In this document: piece after piece, positions 8,012 through 16,059 of the stretch
Position numbering within the stretch: position 1 is the first letter of the stretch
Layout of the letters: each line of letters starts with the position of its first letter
Source of the DNA: JADLGF01 sp020849415
GTDB taxonomy: Bacteria; Chloroflexota; Chloroflexia; Thermomicrobiales; UBA6265
Direction of reading: 5' to 3'
DNA: 36,178 bases
NCBI GenBank assembly: GCA_033812595.1
Contig: JAPXTJ010000014.1
Coordinates: forward strand, 1 to 36,178
Translations under genes and position numbers: made by a program
Notes under the pieces: model-generated
Told to the model about the DNA's origin: nothing
Seen by the model: only the letters and a program-made list of their open reading frames with translations
Databases searched by the model: none

Positions 8012-8962
8012 TCAGCGCGCGGAGCACGGCTGGGCGAGTTCCGGAATGGTGACGAAGGTGTAGCCCCGTTCGCGGAGCGTGGCGATCACCCCCGGCAGGG
8101 CGGCGACGGTCGCGGTGGCGCCGGTGTAGGTATCGAGGTGGAGTTCGATGATGGCGCCATCGTGCGCGCCTTCGAGGATGTTGGCCGCGACCGTGTCGGC
8201 CGAACCGCCGCTGTCGTGGCCGTCGTCGGCGCTGACGCCGGCGATCACCGGCAGGTAACCGGCGAGCGCCAGCATACTCAGCAGTGCGGGATCAGCATCG
8301 GCATCGAACGGGGCGAAGAGCGGATCGCCGTTGTGGCCGATCGCTTCGTAGAGTTGCGATTGCGTTTCGAGCACCGAGTTCATGATGGCTTCGGCCGATT
8401 GGTCGTCCAGGGTGAGTCCGGGTTCACCGAGCAGGCCGAGCGCGAAACCCGATTGATCGAAATCGTAGGCCCAGGCGGGGTAGTAACCCGCCCACCAGGC
8501 GCGGATGAACATCGTAGCCGGGATCGATTCGGCTTTCAGGTAATCGATCATCGCCCAGGAGAAGGGATCGCTGAAGTCGCCCCGGCCGAGATTGAAGACG
8601 AAGGCGATCCGGTCGCAGCCGGCGTGCCCCTCGCGCAACACCGGTGTGCCGGCGGAGGGGGTGGCGATGAAGAGGCTCCAGGCGTAGCCCTCGGTTGAGC
8701 CGCTGCGCACCGGGTAGTAACCATTCTCCTCGGCGCCGGTGATCTCAAGCATCGCCCCGAGAGGCAGCGTGGTGAGGCCGTCGCAGCCGGGGTCGGCGCA
8801 GGAACGCACCACCAGTTCCGGCGTGCTCACCACCATCCCGAATTCAACTGATTGGTCCTGCGCCGAAACCAGCGCACCGGGAATCACATTTACCAGCAAG
8901 ATCAGAACCAACAACCACCGCAAAACGCAAAGCGAACGTGTAGGGGAGGCGAAGTTCGGCAT
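8012..8962 (-). CDS. Secreted SH3-domain protein with a NodB (polysaccharide deacetylase)-like fold, catalytic residues missing
   Basis: A predicted 316-residue exported protein. From ATG 8962 there is an Arg-containing N-region, a hydrophobic core LLVLILLVNVIPGALV and an AxA-like cleavage site near VSAQ. The frame is open to GTG 9064, but the signal peptide argues for 8962. Mature residues of about 40-100 look like a bacterial SH3 domain (LVVRSCADPGCDGLTTLPLG, then GYAWSLF). The rest follows the NodB barrel order, but the metal and acid-base positions are lost. The TFDDG motif is replaced by VFNLG, the HxxxH motif by an ALGLLGEPG stretch, and the RPPYG motif by APFDA; only the ELHLD strand keeps its His. 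It may be a cell-wall-binding pseudo-enzyme. The 122 nt before it show no clear promoter. Confidence 0.75.
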   Translation of the reverse strand: MPNFASPTRSLCVLRWLLVLILLVNVIPGALVSAQDQSVEFGMVVSTPELVVRSCADPGCDGLTTLPLGAMLEITGAEENGYYPVRSGSTEGYAWSLFIATPSAGTPVLREGHAGCDRIAFVFNLGRGDFSDPFSWAMIDYLKAESIPATMFIRAWWAGYYPAWAYDFDQSGFALGLLGEPGLTLDDQSAEAIMNSVLETQSQLYEAIGHNGDPLFAPFDADADPALLSMLALAGYLPVIAGVSADDGHDSGGSADTVAANILEGAHDGAIIELHLDTYTGATATVAALPGVIATLRERGYTFVTIPELAQPCSAR

Positions 8963-9084
8963 CGAGATCCGCGACGCGATCGCGACCCTTTCCCGACACG
9001 GCGTGGTGGCGAATGGTTGATTGACGTGCGGCACCTTTGACTCCGAACAGCGTCGACCTTGCACCGCAGAGGATACCCCGCCGA

Positions 9085-9864
9085 TCAGTCCGCGTCTGGC
9101 TCGATGCCACTCATCCAGGCGCCATTGGTCCAGCCATTGGCCGTCAATCGCCGGAGAAACGGCCCGACTTCCGCCGCGAGCGCGTCGAGGATGGCCGCAC
9201 CCTCGGCGGCGTTCCCCTTCGATGCCTGCCCGCTGAACCCGTGCGGCACCACGTTGCTGAATGGGCCGAACACCCGCACCGGTTCGTCCATTTGCTGGTT
9301 CGGGAGATCGCGAACGCGCTCGGGGTGGGCGAGTTCGGGTGCGAGGTGGAGCACCATCGAGAGTTCCGAGGACCCGGCGTGATCCATGTCGATATCGTGC
9401 TTGCCGGCCAGCAGTCGCCGGCTCATCGATTGCCAGCCGAAGAAGAGTGCGACCGTCATGCCGTGCCGGAGCTGGAGCTCGCGCGCGGCCTGCTCGACGG
9501 CCGGCGGATTGCCATCGTGCGCGGAAACGACGAGCAGCCGGGTGATGCCATGGCGCAGCAGTGATTCCGCGATATCGATCACGACGAGTTCGAGCGTCTG
9601 CGGTCGGAGCGTGAGTGTCCAGGGCCAGGCCATGAGGTGACCGCTCATGCCGTAATCGAGCGCGGGCAGGAGGAGGGCGGTGCCGATCTCCCGGGCGAAG
9701 CGCTCACCGACGGCGTCGGCGGTGAGGGTGTCGGTGGAATAGGGGAGATGATCACCGTGCCACTCGGTCGCCCCGATCGGCAGCACGGCGGTGTCGAAGT
9801 TGCCGTTCCTGATCTCGAACGGCGTCAACCGCGCCAGCCGAATCTCCCGCTCCGCACCCGACAT
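9085..9864 (-). CDS. Creatininase-family metal-dependent amidohydrolase
   Basis: A 259-residue protein of the creatininase/formamide-hydrolase superfamily, which includes creatininase, MftE and FAPy-deformylase-like ArfB. The metal-binding pattern is seen as PIGATEWHGDHLPYSTDT (Glu34, His36, Asp45), VVSAHDGN in place of the family's NGHGGN, and DHAGSSELS in place of DxHAGxxETS. The start ATG 9864 has AGGAG (9873-9877 on the complementary strand) at good spacing. No mycofactocin or F420 biosynthesis neighbour is present, so the substrate is undetermined. The 254 nt upstream hold only a terminator hairpin that belongs to the next gene upstream. Confidence 0.85.
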   Translation of the reverse strand: MSGAEREIRLARLTPFEIRNGNFDTAVLPIGATEWHGDHLPYSTDTLTADAVGERFAREIGTALLLPALDYGMSGHLMAWPWTLTLRPQTLELVVIDIAESLLRHGITRLLVVSAHDGNPPAVEQAARELQLRHGMTVALFFGWQSMSRRLLAGKHDIDMDHAGSSELSMVLHLAPELAHPERVRDLPNQQMDEPVRVFGPFSNVVPHGFSGQASKGNAAEGAAILDALAAEVGPFLRRLTANGWTNGAWMSGIEPDAD

Positions 9865-10031
9865 GCCGCCTGCTCCTGACGTTTCGCTCGATTCAGAATC
9901 CTCCCCCAGTTTCGCCGACCTGATTCGACACGTCGAGATCGCTGATCCCGGCCATCGCTCACTCCGCGAACCGCGTGGGCGTCATTTTCACGGCAGGATA
10001 ACGAGCGCGCCCCCGGAAACGTTACGCCCAT

Positions 10032-10069
10032 GCGAATGGCCCGAAGGGATTCACTTTCGGGCCATTCGC
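10032..10069 (-). terminator. Strong hairpin downstream of the first PQQ-propeller gene
   Basis: GCGAATGGCCCGAA (10032-10045) and TTCGGGCCATTCGC (10056-10069) form a perfect 14-bp stem with a 10-nt loop, 50 nt after the stop codon at 10119. There is no long U-run, so it is a terminator-like or 3'-end-stabilising hairpin rather than a textbook intrinsic terminator. Confidence 0.65.
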
Positions 10070-10118
10070 GGGTTGAACTTGATTGGGGTTCCGCAGTCGC
10101 CGCTGATCATCACTCGCG

Positions 10119-11747
10119 TCAGCAGGACCAGTCACCCGGATCGACTGCCATCACCTCGCCATTCCCGAGCGAGAGGTAGAGCATCTGGCCGTCATAAGCT
10201 CCGGCGTCGACCCGCAGGTCGTCTTCGTCCGAGGTGGCGCCGGTGGGATTGAAGGCGTCGCAGGTGACCGCGCGCGCATTTAGATCGACCGTGATGAAGG
10301 CGCCGTAAAACCGATACATGATCAGCGTGTCACCGGACAGGTCGAACGCCATGCCCCAGGCGGGATCGCTTTCGATCGACCAGCTTTCAGCGCCGGTTTC
10401 GAGGTCGATCGCCACCAGCCAGTTGCGGAATCCGGTGTCGATTCGCTCACCGGCGCTGTTCTCGATCCCGTATCTCACAAGGCTCGTGGTGGCGTAGATC
10501 ATGCCGTCCGCGATGAGCATTTCCCCCTTCGACGGATCGTTCAGCGTTTGGCTCCAGAGCGTCTTGCCCGTTTCCAACTCGACCGCCATCAGCGTGCTCT
10601 TCTGTTCATCGAATCGCTGACCCTCGATCTCCTCCGCGAGCTGATCGACCCCGCGAATCGCGACCACCTTCATGCCCGACGCGGTGGCGCCCTCGGCGAT
10701 GCTGAAGCTGTGGCCCGGCAGTCCGGTTTCGATCCGCCAGATCGCTTCGCCGGTCTCTGGATCTATTGAAGTGACAATGCCCTCGCCGCTCACGGTCACC
10801 ACGGCATCAGCGCCTACGAACGGCGCGATCGACATGCCGGCCGGGAAATCGCTCGTGAAGGTCCAGATCGTATCGCCGGTGGCGGGATCTAGCTTCCAAA
10901 GTCCCCCGTCGTAGGTGGCGACGTAGAGACCGAGCGGACCGGTACCGACAGAGGCGACGCCACGGTCGAATTCCCGGGTCCAGAGATCAGCGCCGCTCTC
11001 GATATCGATCGCCACCAGCGCAAGCGGTGGTGCTTCATAGGGAGCGTCCGCCGCCGGTTGCGATTGCGTGAGCACGTAGATGTTGTTGGCATCCGCCTGA
11101 AAAGCGTAGTTCGCGATCGCTGACGGGAAGTTCGAGTCGGAGAACTCCCACGCCACATCATTCGTCCACAGCACGCTTCCGTCAGCGATTGAAAGCGCTT
11201 CGAGACTGGCGGAATCCTGATTCGACAAGGCGCGGATCAGGATGTCGCCGAAGACGTCGATACCGACGGTCATGCCGTACTCGTCCGCGGTGATCGCTTC
11301 GGAGGCGGCAGTGGAAACGCGCCATTCGCCATTGGCGAGTTCACCGATGATGGTCGGCGTCGGGGTTTCGAGGTTCCCGGCGCCGAACGCGGTGTAGGTG
11401 GACGGCGTCTCGTCGTCACCGTTTCGGAAGCGGGTGATTGCGAACACCGTGCCGCCGATCAGGGCGAGCACGAGCGCGAACGATGCGAACCGGTACATCC
11501 AGCCAACGTTAGTGCGCCGGGGAGCGGCGGGCAGTTCCAGCCGGACTCCCGGCTGCGGCAGCTCATCCACAGCGGGGCGGCTCTTCGGCGCGTGGGATCG
11601 GGTTGTTTCGATCGGTGGCATCAGTTGGCGCTCCAGTGCATCGACAAAGGCGGCGTCAGGCTGGGACTGAGCGGCGCCGTGCAACCAGCGCATCGTTTCG
11701 ACGGTGCCGGCCAGCCGGACGTCGTCGTGGTCCTGGGGGGTGCTCAT
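10119..11747 (-). CDS. One-pass membrane protein with PQQ-like beta-propeller ectodomain, putative anti-sigma/sensor (copy 1)
   Basis: A 542-residue protein. An ATG inside an ATGA overlap with the sigma gene (11744-11747) fixes the start, although the frame stays open upstream to 12176. Residues 1-83 are hydrophilic and cytoplasmic, with the juxtamembrane motif PDAAFVDALERQLM. A transmembrane helix follows at about 84-106 (FASFALVLALIGGTVFAI). The rest is outside the membrane and shows PQQ/BamB-type propeller repeats (GSVLWT, GADLWT, GDTIWTF, GEAIWRI, GKTLWSQ, GAESWSI). By position and topology it should hold or gate the ECF sigma factor. No zinc-binding anti-sigma motif (HxxxCxxC) is present, so that role is inference. 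A paralogue lies at 12531-14267. Confidence 0.85.
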   Translation of the reverse strand: MSTPQDHDDVRLAGTVETMRWLHGAAQSQPDAAFVDALERQLMPPIETTRSHAPKSRPAVDELPQPGVRLELPAAPRRTNVGWMYRFASFALVLALIGGTVFAITRFRNGDDETPSTYTAFGAGNLETPTPTIIGELANGEWRVSTAASEAITADEYGMTVGIDVFGDILIRALSNQDSASLEALSIADGSVLWTNDVAWEFSDSNFPSAIANYAFQADANNIYVLTQSQPAADAPYEAPPLALVAIDIESGADLWTREFDRGVASVGTGPLGLYVATYDGGLWKLDPATGDTIWTFTSDFPAGMSIAPFVGADAVVTVSGEGIVTSIDPETGEAIWRIETGLPGHSFSIAEGATASGMKVVAIRGVDQLAEEIEGQRFDEQKSTLMAVELETGKTLWSQTLNDPSKGEMLIADGMIYATTSLVRYGIENSAGERIDTGFRNWLVAIDLETGAESWSIESDPAWGMAFDLSGDTLIMYRFYGAFITVDLNARAVTCDAFNPTGATSDEDDLRVDAGAYDGQMLYLSLGNGEVMAVDPGDWSC

Positions 11748-12334
11748 CGGTCGGTCTCCTCTTCGAGCAGTTCGCGCAAGCGGCTGTAGGCGCGGAAACG
11801 GATGGCGCGGATGGCGCCAAGACTCTTGCCCAGCGCTTCGGCGATTTCGGGACCGGTGAGTCCGGCCAGATCGAGCTCCACGACATCCCGTTGATCGGGC
11901 GAAAGGTTGGCGAGCAACTGGCGAACCTGCCGCTCCGCATCGGCTTCGATGGCGGTGCGTTCGGGTGATTGGCCGGGATCGGGCAGCTCCCACTCGTCGC
12001 TTATCGGTTCGGTCGGTTTGCGCCGGTGGTGATCGATGATGACGTTGCGGGCGATGGCGTAGAGCCAGCTCCGGAACGATTGCGACCGGTATTTCGGCAA
12101 CCCGGCGATCGCTTTTTCGAAGGTCAGGCTGGTGGCGTCTTCCGCGAGTTCCCGCGTGCCGAGCCGCTGGTAGCAATAGCCGTAGATCGGCCCGACGTAG
12201 CGTCGGTAGAGCGGCGCGAAGGCGGCCGGATGCGTTCTTGCGCGCTCGGCGATCGCGTTGTCTTCAGCCTGTCTGGCGGCGTCTGGCGGATCAGTCACCG
12301 GTGGCGGCACTCCTGCCCAGGTCTGGCTGGCCAA
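11744..12334 (-). CDS. ECF-type RNA polymerase sigma factor (copy 1)
   Basis: A 196-residue sigma-70-family factor with region 2 (FAPLYRRYVGPIYGYC to SWLYAIARNVIIDHHRR, about 38-105) and region 4 (LSPDQRDVVELDLAGLTG to FRAYSRLRELL, about 143-190), and no region 1 or 3: the ECF layout. The start is TTG at 12334, with AGAGAGG about 10 nt upstream. The paralogue at 14264-14860 has a matching TTG start and a similar N-terminus (TTG-Ala-X-X-Thr-Trp). Its stop overlaps the start of the propeller protein, implying a stoichiometric sigma/anti-sigma pair. A palindrome about 43 nt upstream recurs before the paralogue and may mediate shared control. Confidence 0.93.
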   Translation of the reverse strand: MASQTWAGVPPPVTDPPDAARQAEDNAIAERARTHPAAFAPLYRRYVGPIYGYCYQRLGTRELAEDATSLTFEKAIAGLPKYRSQSFRSWLYAIARNVIIDHHRRKPTEPISDEWELPDPGQSPERTAIEADAERQVRQLLANLSPDQRDVVELDLAGLTGPEIAEALGKSLGAIRAIRFRAYSRLRELLEEETDR

Positions 12335-12376
12335 TGATCAGAAACCTCTCTTCATACTGCAGCATCGAGCGTCCAA

Positions 12377-12387
12377 AACGCGCGTTC
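12377..12387. promoter_or_regulatory. Palindromic operator candidate upstream of ECF sigma copy 1
   Basis: AACGCGCGTT (12377-12386) is a perfect 10-bp palindrome ending 43 nt before the TTG start of the sigma gene. The same core sits 40 nt upstream of the paralogous sigma gene. It could be an operator for a shared regulator. It also fits a relaxed LexA-type GAAC-N4-GTT pattern on the minus strand. Confidence 0.4.
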
Positions 12388-12473
12388 ACTCCGAGAACGG
12401 AAGAGGCCCTTCCGGCGTTACGGTCGAACGAGTGCTCGGTGCTCACTCCTGACTCCTGCCGGAAACACGACGA

Positions 12474-12503
12474 CGCCCCATCCCGTCGGAACGGGATGGG
12501 GCG
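12474..12503 (-). terminator. Terminator hairpin between the two sigma/propeller units
   Basis: CGCCCCATCCCGT (12474-12486), tetraloop CGGA, and ACGGGATGGGGCG (12491-12503) form a perfect 13-bp GC-rich stem just after the stop codon of propeller copy 2 (12531). On the minus strand it is followed by a mildly T-rich stretch. It should separate the two tandem transcription units. Confidence 0.75.
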
Positions 12504-12530
12504 GGCCTGAGACCGGATCAGGGTCTCTCG

Positions 12531-14267
12531 TTAGCCTTGTTCGTCGCTCGATGTAGCGCCGTAGCCGAAGAGGGCGCCGCCCAGGGCTTCCACGGCAATC
12601 CCTTCCTCGACGCTGCCGGGAACGAGATTCTTGACCGCGTTCTCCAGCGTGACCGGAGCGTCCAGAATCATGCCTCGCTCACCGTTGAGCAAGACGATCT
12701 GGTTGTCGTAGGTCAGCGCCCAGAGTCGTTCGGAACTGGCGTATGAGGTGAAAAGACCGGCGAAGCCGCTCTTGACTGCGGATCGCTGCCAGGTCACCTG
12801 GCCGGTCGCTGCGTCGATACCGTAGACATGGTCAGCTCCCCCGGAGCCGAGGTTGCCCCACGGACCCGGTTCCGCCGGGGCCGTCCAGAGTTCGTTGGAG
12901 CCATCGTGACCGAAATCCGTCTCGGGGGTACCGGTGGCGGTGGAGATACCATCGACTTCGACGGCGTTCGCCAGGAAGTGGAACATCCCCGTTCCGCCCG
13001 GCGTGGCGATGGTTCCCTGCCAGCCGGCGATCGTCATCCGGTAAAGCTCAACGCCGCTGGCGAGTTCGAAACCGACCGCACTCCCGTCGCGAACCTCGGT
13101 TTCGAAAAACGGGCTTTCATCGTGAGTTATCACGAGCAGGTACCCATCGGTGATCGCCAATTGGGTCCGGCCGACGCTAAATCCCGGCGCGCTCCAGAGC
13201 ACGGAACCCGCTTCACGGTCGAAGACGAACAGCGTGCCATCGGCTGCGATGGCTGCCACGCCCTCATCTCCCGCGACCACGCTGAACATGGTGATGGGGT
13301 AGCCGCTTTCGGAAACGGACATTTCCGTCGCCGACTCGAACCCGGCCGTCCAGACCGTTTCGCCGGTATCGGCATCGAGCGCGATCATCTCGTGGGATGT
13401 AAGCAGGGTGTAGATGATGCCGTCGAACAGCTTGGCGGAAACGACCGGCGCGGCAAACTCGTTGCCCCAACGCTCTTCGCCCGAGAGGGCATCGAGTGCG
13501 ACGACGCGGTTGGCCGTCATCGTTGAATACACGGACGTTTCATCATTGGCAAAGAACGTGCGCCCCCAGGCGCCGCCGTGGGTCCAGGCGATGTCGCCGG
13601 TAACCGCATCGATCGCCCGGATGCCGTTGAAGTAGACGCTTTCGCTATCGCCGTCGAAGAAAAGCTGTTGATAGACCAGGCCGTTCCCGACCAGCAACCG
13701 ACCGGTCCGGGCCGAGGTGACGCCATCCGGGAACGGAATCTCCCAGTTGGCGAGCGGCTCCTCCGCGAAGGAGGCGGAAAGATCAGGACCGCCGACCGCT
13801 TCGGGGGTGCCGCTGATTGCGGCGTACCGCGGCGCTCCCGTTCCCGGTTGATCGCCATCGCGCATCACGTAGAAGGTGCCGGCGCTGGCTGCCATCAGCG
13901 CGATGACGAGGGCGAAGGCAGCGATGTTCGAGAACACCCGACCGCCCGGGAAGGGCCGTTGGGGGCGGAAATGTTGTCCGGTCGCGCCAGACGTATCGAC
14001 ATGTTTCGCGCGGAGCGGTCCACTCCAGGAACGGCCTGCCGTGTTGCTTGCCATCAGGTTACTCTCCAGTTGATCCAGGAAGCCGGCGCTCGGCTCGGGC
14101 GCTTGCGCGGCGTCGAGCCGGCGGAGATCGGCGGCGGTTTCAGACAGGGCGCGGTCGGTTTCCGACGCGAACACCCGCCGGTGATCGACCGGACGATCAC
14201 CGCCGATCGCCATTCGGTCCAGCTCCTCATCGAGCCAGTCGTGCAGCCGGCGCTCGTCGTCGTTCAT
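12531..14267 (-). CDS. One-pass membrane protein with PQQ-like beta-propeller ectodomain, putative anti-sigma/sensor (copy 2)
   Basis: A 578-residue paralogue of the 10119-11747 product. The cytoplasmic part (1-110) starts MNDDERRLHDWLDEELDRM and carries the motif PSAGFLDQLESNLMAS, matching the PDAAFVDALERQLM region of copy 1. One transmembrane helix lies at about 111-135 (VFSNIAAFALVIALMAASAG). The ectodomain has propeller repeats (GDIAWTHGG, GEERWGNE, GETVWTA, GSVLWSA, GQVTWQR). The start ATG 14267 is in an ATGA overlap with its sigma gene. No enzyme residues of a quinoprotein dehydrogenase are evident, so it is read as a sensor or anti-sigma protein and not as a dehydrogenase. Confidence 0.85.
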   Translation of the reverse strand: MNDDERRLHDWLDEELDRMAIGGDRPVDHRRVFASETDRALSETAADLRRLDAAQAPEPSAGFLDQLESNLMASNTAGRSWSGPLRAKHVDTSGATGQHFRPQRPFPGGRVFSNIAAFALVIALMAASAGTFYVMRDGDQPGTGAPRYAAISGTPEAVGGPDLSASFAEEPLANWEIPFPDGVTSARTGRLLVGNGLVYQQLFFDGDSESVYFNGIRAIDAVTGDIAWTHGGAWGRTFFANDETSVYSTMTANRVVALDALSGEERWGNEFAAPVVSAKLFDGIIYTLLTSHEMIALDADTGETVWTAGFESATEMSVSESGYPITMFSVVAGDEGVAAIAADGTLFVFDREAGSVLWSAPGFSVGRTQLAITDGYLLVITHDESPFFETEVRDGSAVGFELASGVELYRMTIAGWQGTIATPGGTGMFHFLANAVEVDGISTATGTPETDFGHDGSNELWTAPAEPGPWGNLGSGGADHVYGIDAATGQVTWQRSAVKSGFAGLFTSYASSERLWALTYDNQIVLLNGERGMILDAPVTLENAVKNLVPGSVEEGIAVEALGGALFGYGATSSDEQG

Positions 14268-14860
14268 GAGCGCCCTCCTTCCTCAGTGAGCAGCTCGCGG
14301 AGCCGCTGATAGGCACGGAATTGAACGGCGCGCACCGCGCCTGGTTGCTTGCCGAGCACCCCGGCGATCTCGACCCCGGTCAGGCCGTTCAGCCGGAGCT
14401 CGACCACGTCCCGCTGATCGGGCGTCAGCTGCGCCAGCAACTGGCGCACGTTGCGGGCGTCCTCGGCGAGCAGCGCTGATTCCTCGGGGGTCGGATCAGC
14501 CGCCTCCAGTTCGAAGGCGTCATCGAGCGGGGCCATCGGCCGGCCCCGGCGGTAGTGATCGGCGATGACGTGGTGGGCGATCGTAAAAAGCCAGGGACGA
14601 AAGGCATCGCCCCGATACTTCGGAATCGCCGCCAGCGCCCGGGTGAAGACCTGGCTGGTTGCATCCTCGGCCAGTTCCCGGGTGGCGAGCCGTCGGTAGC
14701 AGTAGCCGTAGATCGGGCGGGCGTAGCGCCGGTAGAGGGGCGCGAATGCCGCCGGATCCTGTTTCGCCCGGATTGCGAGCGATTCATCGTCGGCCATCTC
14801 GCTCCAGATCGCCTCGTTCGAGCGGGGTGGCGCCACCCCGCTCCATGTTCGGATTGCCAA
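14264..14860 (-). CDS. ECF-type RNA polymerase sigma factor (copy 2)
   Basis: A 198-residue ECF sigma factor closely related to copy 1: region 2 reads FAPLYRRYARPIYGYCYRRL and region 4 reads LTPDQRDVVELRLNGLTG to FRAYQRLRELL. I place the start at TTG 14860, because GGAAGGGG lies about 7 nt upstream and the N-terminus then aligns with copy 1. GTG codons at 14866 and 14878 are in-frame alternatives, but the latter overlaps the Shine-Dalgarno. It overlaps propeller copy 2 by ATGA. Sequence and layout show the two units arose by tandem duplication, after which the linkers diverged. Confidence 0.92.
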   Translation of the reverse strand: MAIRTWSGVAPPRSNEAIWSEMADDESLAIRAKQDPAAFAPLYRRYARPIYGYCYRRLATRELAEDATSQVFTRALAAIPKYRGDAFRPWLFTIAHHVIADHYRRGRPMAPLDDAFELEAADPTPEESALLAEDARNVRQLLAQLTPDQRDVVELRLNGLTGVEIAGVLGKQPGAVRAVQFRAYQRLRELLTEEGGRS

Positions 14861-14898
14861 AGTCACATCCCCTTCCACTCGTTCCGGCCGGAAGGCGT

Positions 14899-14910
14899 GA
14901 ACGCGCGTTC
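14899..14910. promoter_or_regulatory. Palindromic operator candidate upstream of ECF sigma copy 2
   Basis: GAACGCGCGTTC is a perfect 12-bp palindrome 40 nt upstream of the TTG start, sharing its 10-bp core with the site before sigma copy 1. With its left flank on the minus strand (CGAACGCGCGTTCA) it agrees with the Gram-positive LexA consensus CGAACRNRYGTTYC at 13 of 14 positions. Autoregulation by the sigma system and SOS control are both possible. A second palindrome, TTCCGGCCGGAA (14882-14893), lies between it and the start codon. Confidence 0.45.
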
Positions 14911-14949
14911 GAATGGGGATGACGCCATCTGCTTCGAAAGCGTTATGCG

Positions 14950-15930
14950 TTACTGCGGGCCGTTTGCCAGCACCCAGTCGAGGTAGAGGCGCATGCCGTC
15001 GTCGAATGAGGTGGTGGGTGACCAGCCGAAGTCGGCGCGGAGGCGGGCGTTGCTTGGGATCGGGCCGGGATCGCCGCCATCGACCAGGTAGTTCGCCTCC
15101 GCCTCCGGCACGACCCGGTATTCGAGATCGGGCAGGTGACGCTGGAACGCTGCGAGCACGTCTCCGATCGAGTAGAGCCGGCCGCAGGTGAGGGAATAGA
15201 CCTCATGTGGCAGATTCGGTGTTGCCCAGGCGCGCTCGATCCCTTCGGCGATGTCCTCGACGTAGGTCCAGTCGCGCCACGGTCCGGCCAGCGAGTTGAT
15301 CAGGATCGGCTCGCCGGCGGCGTAGAGGCGGAGCATTTCACGCGGCTCGGTGCCGCCCCGATAACCGGGGGTATCGCGTTCCATCGGTCCGTAGACATTC
15401 GACGGGCGGATGGCGACGAGATCGAGCCCAAAGAGTTCGGCGTAGCGCCGGCAGATCGATTCGCTCGCCAGTTTCGTGACCGGGTAGAGCCCGCTCGGAC
15501 TGGGTACAGTTTCCTCGGTCAGTTCGGTCGCGCCGGGTTGATCGCCCCAAACCGCGCAACTGGAAACGTAGACAAAGCGTTCGAATCCAGGCAGCGCCCG
15601 CGCGACTTCGAGCGCGTTGACCGTGCCGCCGATGTTGACATCGACGATCCGGTCCGGCTCGCGCACCTCCCACTCCCGGCGCGGGGTGATAACAGCGGCG
15701 TGGACCAGCTTCGTGACGCCATGATCGCGAGCGGCGTTCAACAGGGCGGCGCGATCGGTGATGTCGCCCCGCACAAAGGTGACTTGTTCGATCGCTTCGC
15801 CGAGCATCTCCCGCAGGTAGCGGTCGGGCTCCATCAGGTCGTACGAGATCACCCGCTCACCACGGCGGGCGAGGCGGCGGACGATGTGGCTCGGCACCCA
15901 GCCGTTGCCGCCGGTAACAAGCGTGGTCAT
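14950..15930 (-). CDS. NAD(P)-dependent epimerase/dehydratase (extended SDR)
   Basis: A 326-residue sugar-nucleotide-type epimerase/dehydratase. The N-terminal Rossmann motif is VTGGNGWVPSHIV, in which the third glycine of TGGxGxxGxH is replaced by Pro. Catalytic YPVTK (Tyr-x-x-x-Lys) lies near residue 144, with an upstream YVSSCAVWG providing the Ser. NVYGP and the C-terminal substrate region look normal. The start is ATG 15930, with GGGAG 9 nt upstream; the frame is open to 15972 but those residues precede the Rossmann strand. No sugar or cell-wall operon surrounds it, so the substrate is unknown. Confidence 0.9.
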   Translation of the reverse strand: MTTLVTGGNGWVPSHIVRRLARRGERVISYDLMEPDRYLREMLGEAIEQVTFVRGDITDRAALLNAARDHGVTKLVHAAVITPRREWEVREPDRIVDVNIGGTVNALEVARALPGFERFVYVSSCAVWGDQPGATELTEETVPSPSGLYPVTKLASESICRRYAELFGLDLVAIRPSNVYGPMERDTPGYRGGTEPREMLRLYAAGEPILINSLAGPWRDWTYVEDIAEGIERAWATPNLPHEVYSLTCGRLYSIGDVLAAFQRHLPDLEYRVVPEAEANYLVDGGDPGPIPSNARLRADFGWSPTTSFDDGMRLYLDWVLANGPQ

Positions 15931-15971
15931 GCGGCGTGCTCCCGGAACGTGAAAACGAATCGATGCCTCCA

Positions 15972-15977
15972 ACTATA
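15972..15977 (-). promoter_or_regulatory. Putative -10 element of the epimerase gene
   Basis: The minus strand reads TATAGT, a 5/6 match to TATAAT in an otherwise GC-rich spacer, 42 nt before the ATG at 15930. It is the same hexamer seen before nurA. No good -35 is visible. Confidence 0.35.
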
Positions 15978-16006
15978 CGTATCAGCGCCGCACGCTGCCT
16001 TCGGGT

Positions 16007-16012
16007 CATAAT
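16007..16012 (+). promoter_or_regulatory. Putative -10 element of argH
   Basis: CATAAT matches the -10 consensus at 5 of 6 positions and would give a leader of about 40 nt to the GTG start at 16060. The -35 region is not recognisable. Confidence 0.35.
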
Positions 16013-16059
16013 GGCGCGTGATGATTCGTCACGGTTCAGTGTGCGGGGAGAAGAGGCGC

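Noticed and set aside
11748..12176. N-terminal extension of propeller protein copy 1 through the sigma gene
   Set aside because: It would overlap nearly all of sigma copy 1 in another frame; the paralogous unit has a clean ATGA overlap, and the same arrangement exists here at 11744-11747.
10119..14267. Reading the propeller proteins as PQQ-dependent dehydrogenases
   Set aside because: They have a cytoplasmic N-terminus, one membrane helix and BamB-like repeats, and no visible quinoprotein dehydrogenase active-site motif; tight coupling to sigma genes favours a sensor role.
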